NCBI GenBank assembly: GCA_902768985.1
Contig: CACXNA010000007.1
Span: forward strand, 62,001-126,000
Length of the DNA stretch: 64,000 bases
Direction of reading: 5' to 3'
Origin: an uncultured Bacteroidia bacterium
GTDB lineage: Bacteria; Bacteroidota; Bacteroidia; Bacteroidales; UBA932
The notes under the pieces are model-generated. The model saw only the letters and a program-made list of their open reading frames with translations. It was not told the DNA's origin and searched no databases. Made by a program: the position numbers and the translations under genes. Every line of letters begins with the position of its first letter. Positions within the stretch are counted from its first letter, which is position 1. Of this stretch, positions 28,520 to 36,365 are shown piece by piece.

Positions 28520-28630
28520 CTGTGAGCTATAATTAATTAAAAGACAGCAAAATACTATTTAACACTCCCCCATTTTCGAGGGGAGTATAAAGAAGTAACA
28601 CCCTGGCCCCCAGCCACATCCACCTCACAG
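28520..28630. mobile_element. 111-bp MITE-like element, copy 1
   Basis: Terminal inverted repeats CTGTGAGCT ... CACCTCACAG with a central hairpin ACTCCCC ... GGGGAGT. The 8 bases on each side are identical (CTATTTCC at 28512-28519 and 28631-28638), a perfect target-site duplication. No internal coding sequence. Confidence 0.85.
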
Positions 28631-28665
28631 CTATTTCCGCATTTGTCGCAGTGTTGGTCGCTCAC

Positions 28666-28690
28666 CGCCTCCCATTACGGGAGTCGTCGG
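28666..28690 (+). repeat. 25-nt G+C-rich motif, copy 1
   Basis: CGCCTCCCATTACGG followed by GAGTCGTCGG; inverse orientation to copies 2 and 3. Confidence 0.7.
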
Positions 28691-28919
28691 TTCGCGCCAA
28701 GAGAGGTATGCGATTGGAGTATGCAGGAGGAAGGTCTGAGCCTAGAGGCACCCGCGCCTCGCATTACGAAGCTCGGCGCGTACAGGCTAGGGGGCGTCGC
28801 TGAGCTCGTCGGAGCGGCTCGCGACGCCACGCCTGTTGCCTGGGGCTTGCCGATCCAACCGGGCAGCAAGCGGGCGAGTCGGAGAGCCCCCATGGCTCTC
28901 CGAACCGCCCGCCTTGCAG

Positions 28920-28944
28920 CCGCCGACCACCGTAATGGGAGGCG
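28920..28944 (-). repeat. 25-nt G+C-rich motif, copy 2
   Basis: Minus-strand CGCCTCCCATTACGG followed by TGGTCGGCGG. The flanking GCCGCC/GGCGGC can form a stem. Confidence 0.7.
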
Positions 28945-29009
28945 GCGGTGCCCCCAAGCACTACCAGTTCCTTCAATCACTCGGCCAGCACATTGATCAC
29001 CCGCGGGAG

Positions 29010-29034
29010 CCGCCGACTACCGTAATGGGAGGCG
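29010..29034 (-). repeat. 25-nt G+C-rich motif, copy 3
   Basis: Minus-strand CGCCTCCCATTACGG followed by TAGTCGGCGG; 90 bp from copy 2 in the same orientation. Confidence 0.7.
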
Positions 29035-29106
29035 GCGACAGCCCATACCAGCCCAAACTCAACTGGCTGCCGTATTTCATAAACTACTTCATTTCAAGTA
29101 ATTACA

Positions 29107-29140
29107 AAAGTAACCGGTTACTCTAGGACCCGGTTACTTT
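29107..29140. repeat. AAAGTAACCGG hairpin, copy 1
   Basis: AAAGTAACCGG / CCGGTTACTTT, an 11-bp perfect stem with a 12-nt loop TTACTCTAGGAC. A degenerate copy follows about 147 bp downstream. Confidence 0.7.
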
Positions 29141-29253
29141 CATAAAACACTCAACAACAATCAGTTATAAAAAACAGCACGAAACGCAATGTGCTGGAAG
29201 AATGTCGTCAAATTACCCGTTATTCATAAACAACTATCAGCCAGAAGATTGCC

Positions 29254-29287
29254 AAAATAACCGGGTACTCTGGGGCCTGGTTACTTT
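29254..29287. repeat. AAAGTAACCGG hairpin, copy 2 (degenerate)
   Basis: AATAACCGGGTACTCTGGGG then CCTGGTTACTTT aligns with copy 1. Similarity continues past the hairpin (CAGTTAT...AAAACAG), so the duplicated unit is longer than the stem. Confidence 0.6.
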
Positions 29288-29342
29288 CGCAATAAAATCA
29301 TTTACAGGCAGTTATGCAAAACAGTATTTTTGGGAAGATTTG

Positions 29343-29453
29343 CTGTGAGCTGGAAGTAGTTAGTAGATTGGTATTTATGACATTATACTCCCCCGAAAAA
29401 GTGGGGAATATAAAATTATATTCTTCTGTCTTCCAACAGATTACACCTCACAA
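29343..29453. mobile_element. 111-bp MITE-like element, copy 2
   Basis: Left end CTGTGAGCTGGAA, right end TTACACCTCACAA, central TATACTCCCCC ... GGGGAATATA. Same length and layout as copies 1 and 3; flanks show no clear duplication, consistent with age. Confidence 0.75.
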
Positions 29454-29528
29454 TGTAGCGGAGAAGCGGCGTGGCGGCAAGGCGGCAAGGCGGCGTGGCA
29501 GGGAGGCAGGAAGGCAGAGCGGCAGGGC

Positions 29529-29582
29529 CACAGACCTACAGCTGCCCACAGACCTACAGCCACACACAGACCTACAGCTGAG
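29529..29582. repeat. 18-nt tandem repeat, three units
   Basis: CACAGACCTACAGCTGCC-like unit repeated three times; the last unit supplies the stop codon and final residues of the M28-like gene. A short GGCGGCAA-rich tandem stretch lies just upstream (29465-29500). Confidence 0.75.
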
Positions 29583-30480
29583 CACGGAGCCAGGTGGCGA
29601 TGAGGTCGATGCGGCGGCTCAGGAGGTCGTAGTCGAGGGTGGCGGGGGTGTCGGTGACCTGGTTGGTGTGCTGGGTGATGCCGGAGGTGAACATGACGGC
29701 GGGGATGCCGGCCTCCAGGAAACAGCGCTGGTCGCTGGCCTGACGATAAAACAGCTCCGTGAATGCCTCACTCCCGTAATAATCATAGGTAAGGTCGAGG
29801 CGCGGGCCGCGGGCCGCGGACTCGAGGGACCAGCGGAACGGCCCGCCGCCGAGGGCGATCAGGTAGTCGGGCCGGGAAGGACTGACCGGCGCGAGCGAGG
29901 AGCCGAGCAGGTCAAGGTTGACCATCAGCACCGGCGGATAAACCGAGCGATACCGAGAAAGGAAAGCGCTCGCGCCGGCGAGGTCGGCGGCGTGTCCGTC
30001 GAAGGCGACGAACACGAGCCCCACCTCGCCGGCACATACCGAAGGGAGCTCCCGCGCGAGCGCGAGCAGCGCGGCCACGCCGGAGGCGTTGGCGTCGGCG
30101 CCGGGGAAAAGACGGCCGTCCAGCGTGCCCAGGCCGTCGAAATAGGCGCCGACGACGATGTAGCGCCGGAACCAGCCGGGCGTCACGGCCACCACGTTGT
30201 GGCCGACCCGCCCGCGGGCGGCAAAGGACTGCACGGTAGTGCGGAGCCCGGCGTTGCGCAGCTGCCGCAGCAAATAGAGCGTCGCCCCCTGCGCCCCGGC
30301 GGTGCCGAAGGCCCGCCCGGCGCAGAGCGAGTCGCAGAGGAATTCCACCTCGGCGCGCAGCTCGGCCATCCGGCCGGCCGACTCAGAAAGCGCAAACTGC
30401 TGCGCACGCAGCGCCGCCGGCCGCACAAGCAGGGCGGCCGGCAGGAAGAAGATGAGCAGAAAAATGCGCAGGCGCTTCAA
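29572..30480 (-). CDS. M28-like secreted protein lacking several zinc ligands
   Basis: A 302-residue protein with a hydrophobic N-terminal signal (LRIFLLIFFLPAALL) and an aminopeptidase Y/M28 fold. Landmarks align as IVVGAYFDGLG (family usually AHYD, first ligand His), FPGADANASG (usually GADDNASG, bridging Asp) and FVAFDGHAAD (usually FSGEE, catalytic and ligand Glu). The later Asp (MVNLDLLG) and His (ITQHTNQVTDTP) are present. The changes suggest an inactive or altered enzyme. Translation probably begins at a TTG at 30480, since no in-frame ATG lies upstream before a stop. Promoter TACCTTTG abuts that of the divergent TPR gene. Confidence 0.75.
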   Translation of the reverse strand: MKRLRIFLLIFFLPAALLVRPAALRAQQFALSESAGRMAELRAEVEFLCDSLCAGRAFGTAGAQGATLYLLRQLRNAGLRTTVQSFAARGRVGHNVVAVTPGWFRRYIVVGAYFDGLGTLDGRLFPGADANASGVAALLALARELPSVCAGEVGLVFVAFDGHAADLAGASAFLSRYRSVYPPVLMVNLDLLGSSLAPVSPSRPDYLIALGGGPFRWSLESAARGPRLDLTYDYYGSEAFTELFYRQASDQRCFLEAGIPAVMFTSGITQHTNQVTDTPATLDYDLLSRRIDLIATWLRAQL

Positions 30481-30499
30481 TTCGGGTCCGATAATTGTT

Positions 30500-30515
30500 T
30501 ATCTTTGCAAAGGTA
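30500..30515. promoter_or_regulatory. Back-to-back -7 boxes of the TPR and M28-like genes
   Basis: Plus-strand TATCTTTG (30500-30507) directly abuts minus-strand TACCTTTG (30508-30515), making a CTTTGCAAAG palindrome. The two transcripts would cross by a few bases at their 5' ends, so initiation on one strand should exclude the other. Confidence 0.6.
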
Positions 30516-32498
30516 ATGAAAAAGTTTCTCCTGACCATAGCGATCCTGCTCTCCGCAGCCTCCATCGCGTCCGCCCAGTACGACAAGGATGTCTTCATGT
30601 GGCGGGGGCGCCAGGCGCTCAGCGACGGGCGCTACGCCCTGGCCATCGAGAACTTCAACGTCCTGGCGCGCCTGGACACCACCGACTACTGGAGTTTCTT
30701 CTTCCGCGGCATCGCGAAATACAACCTCGGCGACCTGCGTGGCGCGCAGACGGACTTCAACACCTCCGTGCGCCTCAACCCCGTCTTCACCAACGGCTTC
30801 CACTACCGCGCCATCACCGAAAGCCGCTTCGGCGACTACGAAGCCGCCTTCCGCGACTTTGGCCGCGCGCTGGAGCTGCGCCCCGGCCAGATCGGCATCT
30901 ATTTCTCGCGCGGCGTAGCCAACTTCCTCGCGCAGAAATTCGACGACGCCGTCGCGGACTTCGACTTCTACATCAAACGCGAACCGCGCGACCCCGCGGC
31001 CTTCCTGAACCGCGGGGCGTGCTACCTCTTCCTAGCGGACACGACCAAGGCGATGGCGGACTACAACCGCGCCATCCGCCTGGACCGCACCGAGCCCGAG
31101 GGCTTCGTCCGCCGGGCCCGCGTCTACGCCGCCCAGGGCCAGTACGACGAAGCCGTCGCCGACCTGGACGAAGCCATCGCGCTGGACCCGCAGAACACCT
31201 TCGCCTACTTCAACCGCGCGCTGATCTACTACGAGCAGAAGCGCTACAACGAGGCCGTCGCCGACCTGGACACCGTGCTCGAACACGAGCCCGGCAACGC
31301 CCTCACGCTCTACAACCGCAGCCTCATCTACGCCCAGGTGGGCGCCTTCGAAGAGGCGCTCGCGGACATGGACCGGGTGATCAACATCAACCCGGGCAAC
31401 GTCCTCGCGCACTACAACCGCGCGGCCATCTTCGTGGAGATGGCCCGCTGGCAGGACGCCCTCGAGGACTACAACAAGGCCATCGAACTCTATCCCGATT
31501 TCGCGAAAGCGTACCTCAACCGCTCCTACGTGGAGAATATGCTCGGCCGCACCCGCGAGTCGCGGGCGGACTACCAGACGGCGCAGCAGAAGGTGCGCGA
31601 CTACCGCTCCCGGAGCGGCGAGACTTCGTTCGCCGACACCACGCGCCAGTACAACTCGCTGCTCGCCCTGGACGCGGACTTCGCGAAAAAGGACTTCGAC
31701 AACGAGCTCCTGCAGCACCGCGACATCGACATCCGCCTGCGGCCGCTCTACAAATTCAGCCTCGCCCGCGAGCGGGAAAATCGCAACGTGGCGCTCTCGC
31801 GCCAATATGAGAACGTGCTGATCGACCGCTTCATCGACGCGGCGCCGACGCCCATCACCCTGGGCAACACGGAGAGCACCGGCACGGACGAATACCTCTT
31901 CACGGCGAACGCCGAAGAATACTTCGTCAAGGGCCTCCAGGAGCTGCAGCGCAAGCAGTTCAACTCCGCGCTCAGCTGGTTCGACCGGGCGGTGAACGCC
32001 GCGGAAGACGACGTCTCCCGCGACCGCTACGCCCGCTACTACAAGGCCTTTTACCTGATGAACCGCGGCGTGCTGAAGGCCGAAATGATCGACTTCATCG
32101 CCTCGCTCGAAGGCAGCGTGCAGACGCTGTCGATGGACACCGAGGGCTCCACGCGAGCCCGCGTGAGCGACCGCGTGGCGCGCACCTATGATTATTCCGA
32201 CGCCATCGCCGACATCAAGGAGGCGCTCTCCATCCTGCCCGACGTGCCGTACCTCTACTTTGACCTGGGCAACCTGGAGTGCCTGTCCTCCCACTTCATC
32301 GAAGCGCTGGAGAACTACGACATGGCCATCAAGCTCTACCCCAACATGGGCGACGCCTACTACAACCGCGGTCTGGTGCTCATCTACCTGAAAGACAAGG
32401 AGAAAGGCTGCATCGACCTGTCGCGCGCCGGCGAGCTCGGCGTGGCGGATTCCTACAGCGTCATCTCCAAATACTGCGCGGAGGATGAAACAAATTAA
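30516..32498 (+). CDS. Secreted tetratricopeptide-repeat protein
   Basis: A 660-residue protein with a Sec signal (MKKFLLTIAILLSAASIASAQ) followed by about eight consecutive 34-residue TPR units to about residue 350 (for example AIALDPQNTFAYFNRALIYY), a charged linker, and three further TPR-like units near the C-terminus. It probably acts as a periplasmic protein-interaction scaffold; partner unknown. The ATG at 30516 is preferred to an upstream TTG (30495) because the -7 box lies between them. Its last 14 bp overlap the hydrolase gene that follows. Confidence 0.85.
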   Translation: MKKFLLTIAILLSAASIASAQYDKDVFMWRGRQALSDGRYALAIENFNVLARLDTTDYWSFFFRGIAKYNLGDLRGAQTDFNTSVRLNPVFTNGFHYRAITESRFGDYEAAFRDFGRALELRPGQIGIYFSRGVANFLAQKFDDAVADFDFYIKREPRDPAAFLNRGACYLFLADTTKAMADYNRAIRLDRTEPEGFVRRARVYAAQGQYDEAVADLDEAIALDPQNTFAYFNRALIYYEQKRYNEAVADLDTVLEHEPGNALTLYNRSLIYAQVGAFEEALADMDRVININPGNVLAHYNRAAIFVEMARWQDALEDYNKAIELYPDFAKAYLNRSYVENMLGRTRESRADYQTAQQKVRDYRSRSGETSFADTTRQYNSLLALDADFAKKDFDNELLQHRDIDIRLRPLYKFSLARERENRNVALSRQYENVLIDRFIDAAPTPITLGNTESTGTDEYLFTANAEEYFVKGLQELQRKQFNSALSWFDRAVNAAEDDVSRDRYARYYKAFYLMNRGVLKAEMIDFIASLEGSVQTLSMDTEGSTRARVSDRVARTYDYSDAIADIKEALSILPDVPYLYFDLGNLECLSSHFIEALENYDMAIKLYPNMGDAYYNRGLVLIYLKDKEKGCIDLSRAGELGVADSYSVISKYCAEDETN

Positions 32499-33312
32499 GT
32501 TCAAGTCCTTCACCTCCGGCAGCTGCGGCAACTGCTATTTCCTGGGTATATTCAATGAGATTGACGCCTGCGAGGCCGGCGTGCTGATCGACGCCGGCTT
32601 CAGCCCGCGCCGGCTCAAGAAAGAGCTCGCCGCCGAGGGCCTCTGCTTCGACGACTTCGCCGGCCTGCTGGTCACGCACGACCACAACGACCACATCCGC
32701 TCGCTCGGCTCCTACTGCAAACACCTCCGCAAGCCCATCTGGACGCCGCCGGAGCTCGCAAAAGCGCTGACGCACCATTTTATCACGGGAGAATACTACG
32801 GCGCCTGCCGCGCCCCGCTCGCGCCGGGCTGGAACGAACTCGTGCCCGGCCGCATCCGGGCGCAGTACTTCGAAGTCCCCCACGACGCCTCCTTCACCTA
32901 CGGCTACGCGCTGATGTTGGATGATTATAAGTTCGTGATTATGACCGACATCGGCCGCATGGTGCCGCAGGCGCTCGCCTTCGCCCAGCAGGCCGACACC
33001 GTCGTCATCGAATCCAACTACGACCTGGAGATGCTCCGCCACGGCCCCTACCCCAAGGTCCTGCAGGACCGCATCTGCGGCGGCCACGGTCACCTCTCCA
33101 ACGCCGAGTGCGCCGAAGCGCTGCGCGCTTTCGCGCACCCCGGCCTCCGCAACATCTTCCTCTGCCATCTTTCCGAGCATAATAATACCCCCGAACTCGC
33201 TTATCAGGAGAGTTCCGCGGTACTGCAGGGCATTTACGCCGACGTCGAGGGCCGCATCCCCCGCCTCTGCCCGCTCCCGCGGATGACGCCCTCCCCGCTT
33301 TTCGTGCTCTGA
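32485..33312 (+). CDS. Metallo-beta-lactamase-fold hydrolase, YycJ/WalJ-like
   Basis: A 275-residue cytoplasmic protein starting KQIKFKSFTSGSCGNCYFLG, typical of the YycJ (WalJ) nuclease-like group. The metal motif is VTHDHNDHIRSL (HxHxDH); further ligands are likely in VPHDASF, MTDIGRM and CHLSEHNN. Members have 5'-3' exonuclease activity or roles in cell-division signalling; which applies here is unknown. It overlaps the TPR gene by 14 bp. Confidence 0.88.
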   Translation: MKQIKFKSFTSGSCGNCYFLGIFNEIDACEAGVLIDAGFSPRRLKKELAAEGLCFDDFAGLLVTHDHNDHIRSLGSYCKHLRKPIWTPPELAKALTHHFITGEYYGACRAPLAPGWNELVPGRIRAQYFEVPHDASFTYGYALMLDDYKFVIMTDIGRMVPQALAFAQQADTVVIESNYDLEMLRHGPYPKVLQDRICGGHGHLSNAECAEALRAFAHPGLRNIFLCHLSEHNNTPELAYQESSAVLQGIYADVEGRIPRLCPLPRMTPSPLFVL

Positions 33313-33425
33313 TTTTTTGTCTGATCGGAAAATCGGAAATTATTTCACAAATTATCTCGAAATAGATACGAATTTTACTGTGGCGTATCGGGATTTTCCC
33401 CATCTTGGGCCCAAAACCGAACGCC

Positions 33426-33881
33426 ATGAAAAACGCACCTCACCTCCTGGCGGCCGTCGCCGCCCTCCTGCTCCTCGCCGCCTGCGAGGACCTCTTCCAG
33501 CCCAACAAGCCCGCCGGCCCGCCCGACGAAGCCTACGACGTCGTCGAGGCGCGCGAGCACGCCGGCGAGACCGGCGCCTGGGTGCAGGGTTACATCGTGG
33601 GCATCGCCACGGGCAGCAAGAAATACGTCTTCGGCGCGCCCTACACCAAGAACACCAACCTCATCCTGGGCCTGACCGACACCACCACGGTCCGGGAAAA
33701 CTGCCTCGCAGTCCAGCTCCCTTCCGGCCAGCTGCGCGACGACCTCAACCTGATGGACCACCCCGACCTGACCGGTCGGGAAATATACATTCAAGGAGAC
33801 CTGGTGGACGCGTATTACGGAATACCCGGCCTCAAGTCTCCTCGAGCGTATTGGATGCACGCCGGGTCAAGCCCGGAGTGA
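33426..33881 (+). CDS. DUF6359-type lipoprotein
   Basis: A 151-residue lipoprotein (signal ending LLLLAAC, Cys about 20). The rest is a small beta-barrel with GAWVQGYIVG, NLILGLTDT, CLAVQLPSG and YIQGDLVDAYYGIPGLKS, the pattern of the Bacteroidota DUF6359 OB-like domain. Function unknown. The last residues (HAGSSPE) and stop are encoded by a copy of the CCGGGCTTGACCCGG palindrome (33859-33880), so the native C-terminus was probably replaced or extended by repeat insertion. Convergent with pgi (2 bp between stops). Confidence 0.75.
   Translation: MKNAPHLLAAVAALLLLAACEDLFQPNKPAGPPDEAYDVVEAREHAGETGAWVQGYIVGIATGSKKYVFGAPYTKNTNLILGLTDTTTVRENCLAVQLPSGQLRDDLNLMDHPDLTGREIYIQGDLVDAYYGIPGLKSPRAYWMHAGSSPE
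33859..33880 (-). repeat. CCGGGCTTGACCCGG palindrome, gene-terminal copy
   Basis: Minus-strand CACTCCGGGCTTGACCCGGC, a member of the family described at 55667, 59957, 60904 and 63179. It supplies the last codons and stop of the DUF6359 gene. Confidence 0.75.
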
Positions 33882-33883
33882 TT

Positions 33884-35215
33884 TTACTGGATCCGCTTCA
33901 GGATCTCCTCGGTCTGCGCCTCGAAGCCCGGCTTGCGGAGCAGCGCGAACATGTTCTTCTTGTACGCCTCGACACCCGGTTGGTTGAACGGGTTGATGCC
34001 CAGCGTGTAGGCGCTGACGCCGCAGGCGAACTCGAAGAAATAGAACAGCGCGCCGAGGCTCGCCTCGTCGAGCTTCTCCACGGTCACCTCCATCTGCGGC
34101 ACGCCGCCGTCGATGTGGGCGAGCTGGGTGCCCAGCTGCGCCATCTTGTTGCAGTGCTCGACGTGCTGGCCGGCCAGGTAGTTGAGCTGGTCGAGGTTCT
34201 GCTCATCGGAGCCGATCACCACCTCGCGGTTGGCTTTCTGCACGGTGACGGTGGTCTCGAACAGGGTGCGGTCGCCCTCCTGGATGAACTGGCCCATGGA
34301 GTGGAGATCGGTGGTGCACACCACGGAGGCCGGGAAGATACCCTTGCACTCCTTGCCCTCGGACTCGCCGTAGAGCTGCTTCCACCACTCGCCCAGGTAC
34401 TGGAGCTTGGGGTTGAAGGTCACAAGGATCTCAATCTTCTTGCCCAGCTCGCTGTAGAGCAGATTACGCATCGCGGCGTACTGCACGGCCGGGTTGTCGG
34501 CGGACTTCTTCAGCAGGGCCGCGCGCTCCTCGGCGGCGCCCTTCAGCATGGCGCGCATGTCGAAGCCGGCCAGGACGATGGGCAGGATGCCCACCGGGGT
34601 CAGGACGCTGTAGCGGCCGCCCACGTTGTCGGGCACGACGAAGGTCTTGTAGCCCTCCTGCGTGGCGAGGGTCTTCAGGGCGCCCTTCTTCGCGTCGGTG
34701 ATGGCGACGATGCGGGACGCAGCCTCGGCCTTGCCGTAGGTCTTCTCGATATATTCCTTGAAAATGCGGAAAGCGACGGCCGGCTCGGTGGTGGTGCCGG
34801 ACTTGGAGATCACCACGCAGGCGGTGCTGCGCATCCGGGCGAGGTCCATCAGTTCGGCGAGATAGTCTTCGGAGAGGTTGTTGCCGGCGAAGGCAATCTG
34901 CGGCACACCCTCCTTGCGCACGAAACCGTGCGAGAGGGCCTCGATGGCGCAGCGGGCACCCAGGTAGCTGCCGCCGATGCCGATCACGACCACGAGCTCC
35001 ACGCCCTTCTCCGCCCACGCGTCGCGGATCGCCTCACAGTCGGCGATCAGCGAATCGGGCGTATCCACGGGCAGGGTCTTCCAGCCGAGGAAATCGTTGC
35101 CCGCGCCGCTTCCGGACTCAAGCACATCAAAGGCCTCGAGGGCTTTCCCGACATATTTCTGATATTCTGCATCTTTGACAAAGGAGCTGCAGCCTCCCAC
35201 ATTGACTTTAACCAT
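33884..35215 (-). CDS. pgi: Glucose-6-phosphate isomerase
   Basis: A 443-residue enzyme, typical of the shorter bacterial PGI form, interconverting glucose 6-phosphate and fructose 6-phosphate. Signatures: VVVIGIGGSYLGARCAIEAL (first SIS domain), VISKSGTTTEPA (phosphate-binding), DNVGGRYSVLTPVG and a C-terminal GINPFNQPGVEAYK. It is monocistronic with its own promoter; the next upstream gene on the strand is 109 bp away. Confidence 0.95.
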   Translation of the reverse strand: MVKVNVGGCSSFVKDAEYQKYVGKALEAFDVLESGSGAGNDFLGWKTLPVDTPDSLIADCEAIRDAWAEKGVELVVVIGIGGSYLGARCAIEALSHGFVRKEGVPQIAFAGNNLSEDYLAELMDLARMRSTACVVISKSGTTTEPAVAFRIFKEYIEKTYGKAEAASRIVAITDAKKGALKTLATQEGYKTFVVPDNVGGRYSVLTPVGILPIVLAGFDMRAMLKGAAEERAALLKKSADNPAVQYAAMRNLLYSELGKKIEILVTFNPKLQYLGEWWKQLYGESEGKECKGIFPASVVCTTDLHSMGQFIQEGDRTLFETTVTVQKANREVVIGSDEQNLDQLNYLAGQHVEHCNKMAQLGTQLAHIDGGVPQMEVTVEKLDEASLGALFYFFEFACGVSAYTLGINPFNQPGVEAYKKNMFALLRKPGFEAQTEEILKRIQ

Positions 35216-35249
35216 ATTGCTGTGTTTTAATTGTATTGCTAACGTTCAG

Positions 35250-35257
35250 CAAAGTTA
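35250..35257 (-). promoter_or_regulatory. -7 box of pgi
   Basis: Minus-strand TAACTTTG, about 34 bp upstream of the start. The region just downstream contains GCTAAC ... GTTAGC, a potential leader hairpin. Confidence 0.6.
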
Positions 35258-35324
35258 GCAATTATCCGCGATTATCGCTCCGCCCCTTTACATCCCCGAA
35301 AACAATCGACAGAATAGACAACAA

Positions 35325-36299
35325 CTACGGGCGCACAACATTTCCCTCTGCGGTTTGGCGGATGACTATGTTGAGATACTGGCTCGCCTGCACAGGAGTC
35401 ATCTCCATGATCCTCGGGCCGTATGATTCAATCCTCGGGCCGTATGATTCAATCCTCGGGCCGTATGGATTAATAATCGGACGGAAGGGATCAAGCTTCG
35501 GGCCCCGACTGATAATCTCCGACAGATTCACATTGCCGACGACGAGCTGGTCAAGGATGTCTTTATAAACGCTCGTACCGTTGTTTTCCGCGTTGAGGAC
35601 GTCGGCGTCACGGAAAATCTCAGAGGCCTTTAAAGCCTGCTCGGCAGTAAGGAGCGTACCTTTCTTATCCAGGGCCCTGGCAGCTTTCTTGTCTCCTTCC
35701 AGGGCGGCGGTCATCTGCTGATAGTCCACCCACAGGTCGCGGACGAGCATCAGATCTTCAGGTGCTTCGGTCTTCCGGACATACTCGTCGGTGGTATCAA
35801 TGAAGCGATCGGCCAGGCCGTTCTGCTTCTGGAGCGTGGTATAAGAAAGTGCGGCGTTCATGGTACTCTGGGCGACCTCGGGGCAAGGCATGTCGTACAG
35901 AACGGTTTCAAGGTCGTCACCGGCTTCCACCAGGGCATTGGCCACGTTGGCGAAGACGGGGACATTGTCGTTCATCTCCTGGAGGATGCCCTCGAATTCG
36001 GGGATGCCTCCGGCCGCCTGGTTGGACATGTCCACCAGGGTGCCGAACTGGACGGCGCGGGTATACATGACCGAATAGGCCAGGACGATGCTGGATTTGT
36101 AATCCTCATCGGTCCGGAGGAGCTCCTCCATATTATCGATCGGTTCGGTGACGACTTTGCGCGAGAAGCGGGAAGCCTTGCCGATGCTGCCGCTGGCGCT
36201 TTCCGAACTGACGGGCCAGTTGAACAGGAAAGAAGAAAGAAGGCCGACGGCGCAAAGGGCGATCAAAGTGGCCAGGATAAAAGTATTTTTCTTTTTCAT
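35325..36299 (-). CDS. Unrecognised membrane-anchored protein with C-terminal heptad repeats
   Basis: A 324-residue protein starting MKKKNTFILATLIALCAVGLL, a signal anchor, then a mostly helical, acidic extracytoplasmic domain (for example MEELLRTDEDYKSS, ALEGDKKAARALDKKGTLL). Near the C-terminus are three direct heptads, YGPRIES, YGPRIES, YGPRIME, preceded by a related NPYGPRIES-like start; the DNA is a 21-nt tandem repeat. I recognise no family. It lies 66 bp downstream of the Cache-phosphatase gene and is the last gene of the 48.8-35.3 kb minus-strand array. An ATG 11 codons upstream exists but would precede the signal. Confidence 0.6.
   Translation of the reverse strand: MKKKNTFILATLIALCAVGLLSSFLFNWPVSSESASGSIGKASRFSRKVVTEPIDNMEELLRTDEDYKSSIVLAYSVMYTRAVQFGTLVDMSNQAAGGIPEFEGILQEMNDNVPVFANVANALVEAGDDLETVLYDMPCPEVAQSTMNAALSYTTLQKQNGLADRFIDTTDEYVRKTEAPEDLMLVRDLWVDYQQMTAALEGDKKAARALDKKGTLLTAEQALKASEIFRDADVLNAENNGTSVYKDILDQLVVGNVNLSEIISRGPKLDPFRPIINPYGPRIESYGPRIESYGPRIMEMTPVQASQYLNIVIRQTAEGNVVRP
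35411..35473 (-). repeat. 21-nt in-frame tandem repeat, three units
   Basis: Plus-strand unit TCCTCGGGCCGTATGATTCA plus A, repeated at 35411, 35432 and 35453 (the third diverges at its end). It encodes the YGPRIES heptads of the gene above. The length, a multiple of three, allows copy-number change without frameshift. Confidence 0.9.
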
Positions 36300-36365
36300 A
36301 CTTGATGTGGTTATAGTTAGTTCCTGATGCAAATATACCCGCTCTTCTCCACGCTTCTGGAGGGG

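Larger units (their letters stand above)
28330..29571. other. Repeat-rich gene-poor interval
   Basis: This 1.2-kb interval between two minus-strand peptidase genes holds the M16 promoter, an orphan plus-strand terminator, two copies of a 111-bp MITE-like element, three copies of a 25-nt G+C-rich motif, two copies of an AAAGTAACCGG hairpin and an 18-nt tandem repeat. Open frames across it (such as 28643-28996) have repeat-derived composition and I do not accept them as genes. Confidence 0.75.

Noticed and set aside
28643-28996. A 117-codon plus-strand frame in the repeat-rich interval
   Set aside because: It is built from repeat copies (the 25-nt motif occurs inside it) and has no homologous domain or promoter.
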